NCBI GenBank assembly: GCA_002428085.1
Contig: DJAA01000066.1
Coordinates: 20,092-35,145 of the forward strand
Reading direction: 5' to 3'
DNA: 15,054 bases
Origin: Sulfurimonas sp. UBA6014
GTDB lineage: Bacteria; Campylobacterota; Campylobacteria; Campylobacterales; Sulfurimonadaceae
The notes below the pieces were generated by a model. The model had not been told where the DNA came from. It ran no database searches and saw only the letters and a program-made list of their open reading frames with translations. Both the position numbers and the translations under genes were made by a program. Below are positions 13,513-15,054 of this stretch, in pieces (position 1 is the first letter of the stretch; every line of letters begins with the position of its first letter).

Positions 13513-15054
13513 CTACTCATCATAATGGGAAAAATAGGTATTTGAAAATTCATTGGAACACTTTAAAAAAAGATCAGATAGTTTTGCTAAAACTGCATCT
13601 AACTCTACATACACACCCTCACCTTCTTTAATCTGCACGATTGTTTTAGGGTCAATAGACTCGAGCAACGCTTGAACATTTATAAGAGCCTCTTCATAAG
13701 GGGTGAGTACGATTTTAGCTTTAGGCAATAATTTAAAATCTTTTAAAAGCTTATTAGTAACAAACTTCAATGATTTTGGAAACTGCTTATTGAGGAGCAA
13801 GAAATCGATAACATTTTCTAAGTTTAGAGAGCTTTTGTAGTGTGATCTATAGGCGTTAAAACCCTCCAAGGAGTTAAGCATTCCCTCCAATAAAGTATTT
13901 CTAATCGTTTTATCAACTTTCAAACAAAGAATAGATCTTGCCTTAGAAATCAAAAGCAATGCATCCTCAATTTTATACCCAATACTGTACAAAATCAAAC
14001 CTTGTTCTTTAAAAATACTCTCCTTGACAAGCTCTTTATATGCCATAAGATAAATCAGAAATTTATCAAGCTCACTTGCCACAACCAAAGTTGCATCCCC
14101 TTTCCTGTAAACAAATTCATTCCACTCTTTTTGCATTTTTTCAAACAATTTCCAAGACTCTATAGTGAGTAAATCTTTTAAATTGACATTCGTGTTTGAG
14201 AGCATGGCAATCGTAAAAGATAAAGAGCCCGAACGAAATGTATCTTTGATGATAGAGGTAATCTCCACCATGGGAAATATTTCAAGATTTTGTTGATTAT
14301 TTATATCCATAAAACCAGGATATGTTTTTGTCATATGTGTCAAAGCATTTTGCAATATATTTTGAGACTCTTTAGAAATTACAACCTCATATCTATAAAA
14401 ATTTGTAATTTTTTTCACAACAAGAACAATGAGTCTTGTCGTAGAGATGGCACGTGCGAGATACCTGCCAAGCCAAAACAGATTACTTGCTTTGAGGGTT
14501 GAGATTTGGTTAATGGATGTCTCAACATATTTTGTATGATTTAAAATATTGACACTTGCCATATCATAATCATCCTTGCCAAGTATCCACAAATCTTTAC
14601 TGATGCCTCCTTGCTTGGAAGAGACAAGCAGTGTGTCTTTGTCATGCGATACACGAACAAGACCCCCATTCATGACGCAATACTCTTCATCTTTTTTAAG
14701 GCAGTATGTTCTTATGACAGCGTTTCTTGGCTCAATTTTATCCCCATTAAAATAAGGTACGGTAGAAAAATCAACCTCTTCTTGTGCAACATATTTATGA
14801 GGATTATGGAGCAATAACTCGATAAGTGCAGTGCGCTCTATTTGTGAGAGTTTTTTGCCAAAATATATTTGAAACATCTCTGTTCTGTCAATTTTTTTGA
14901 TGATGAGATTTTCTAAATTTGCTATGACATAATCAAGCTCACTTTTTTGTCCACACCACCATGTTGCAATTTGAGGCAAGATGAGATCTTCTTGTAAAAA
15001 ATATTGGCATATTTTTTTCATGAAAGGGTTAAGCCCCACATTCTCTACAACCGC
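13513..15054 (-). CDS. Fused circularly permuted ATP-grasp / Alpha-E protein (5' end beyond window)
   Basis: The frame is open to the window edge, 513 codons visible; GTG 15039 is an internal valine, since the sequence before it (AVVEN) fits the family. The visible N-terminal part is the end of a CP-ATP-grasp domain: LPQIATWWCGQKSELDYVIANL (around 14980-14915), EPRNAVIRTY, and the closing GGLVRVS and KQGGISKDLW (around 14660-14590), corresponding to GG(L)xRV and (Q)xGGxSKDTW in relatives. After about 40 residues an Alpha-E domain begins (ASNLFWLGRYLARA, around 14490-14450) and runs some 320 residues to the stop, a full-length version unlike the short separate copy at 11878. It is probably an amide-bond-forming enzyme of unknown product, in an operon with the transglutaminase two bases downstream. 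Confidence 0.9.
   Translation of the reverse strand, partial: AVVENVGLNPFMKKICQYFLQEDLILPQIATWWCGQKSELDYVIANLENLIIKKIDRTEMFQIYFGKKLSQIERTALIELLLHNPHKYVAQEEVDFSTVPYFNGDKIEPRNAVIRTYCLKKDEEYCVMNGGLVRVSHDKDTLLVSSKQGGISKDLWILGKDDYDMASVNILNHTKYVETSINQISTLKASNLFWLGRYLARAISTTRLIVLVVKKITNFYRYEVVISKESQNILQNALTHMTKTYPGFMDINNQQNLEIFPMVEITSIIKDTFRSGSLSFTIAMLSNTNVNLKDLLTIESWKLFEKMQKEWNEFVYRKGDATLVVASELDKFLIYLMAYKELVKESIFKEQGLILYSIGYKIEDALLLISKARSILCLKVDKTIRNTLLEGMLNSLEGFNAYRSHYKSSLNLENVIDFLLLNKQFPKSLKFVTNKLLKDFKLLPKAKIVLTPYEEALINVQALLESIDPKTIVQIKEGEGVYVELDAVLAKLSDLFLKCSNEFSNTYFSHYDE

Noticed and set aside
15039..15041. GTG 15039 as the start of the fused ATP-grasp-Alpha-E protein
   Set aside because: The frame stays open to the window edge, the residues before it fit the family, and starting here would remove most of the ATP-grasp domain.
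1..15054. CRISPR arrays, tRNA or rRNA genes, insertion sequences, prophage or attachment sites
   Set aside because: Reading both strands gave no spaced repeats of CRISPR type, no cloverleaf with CCA-end features, no transposase-like frame and no terminal inverted repeats; nearly all sequence is covered by housekeeping-type genes.

Overview
The window comes from an AT-rich bacterial chromosome. PstSCAB-PhoU, a type I glutamine synthetase, a long-form (type 2) isopropylmalate synthase and the low-GC, tightly packed style together suggest a Campylobacterota member, most likely Sulfurimonas-like. That is a judgement from protein character, not a database match. All genes look intact except the two cut by the window ends. 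No RNA gene, CRISPR array, insertion sequence or gene-free stretch over 300 bases is visible; the largest gap is the 202 bases before glnA.

Left part (1-2554, minus strand): a lipoprotein of the NMT1/SsuA substrate-binding type sits two bases upstream of a membrane GGDEF-EAL protein with a Cache-like sensor domain. No ABC permease or ATPase of that class is nearby. The pair looks like a periplasmic ligand sensor controlling cyclic-di-GMP turnover, comparable in plan to NspS-MbaA of Vibrio cholerae.

Phosphate region (2666-6987): pstS on the minus strand diverges from pstC-pstA-pstB-phoU on the plus strand. The 123-base divergent space holds three 7-base direct repeats with exact 11-base period, the classical Pho-box geometry, with a -10 hexamer 9-10 bases away on each side. 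This promoter places the true pstC start at TTG 3782 rather than at an upstream GTG. There is no clear terminator after pstS, so the sensor/c-di-GMP pair could be read from the phosphate-starvation promoter.

Central metabolism (7190-10405): glnA (ammonia assimilation), a strong intrinsic terminator, then leuA (leucine biosynthesis) behind two tandem perfect TATAAT boxes.

Right part (10512-15054): two convergent gene pairs belong to the circularly permuted ATP-grasp / Alpha-E / transglutaminase network, a predicted peptide- or amide-bond-forming system of unknown product. The plus-strand pair has ATP-grasp and a short Alpha-E as separate genes. The minus-strand pair has a transglutaminase-like protease after a fused ATP-grasp-Alpha-E protein cut by the window end. 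The two pairs meet at a 19-base junction containing a CAG repeat that encodes a polyglutamine tail. This cluster is the best candidate in the window for undescribed biochemistry.
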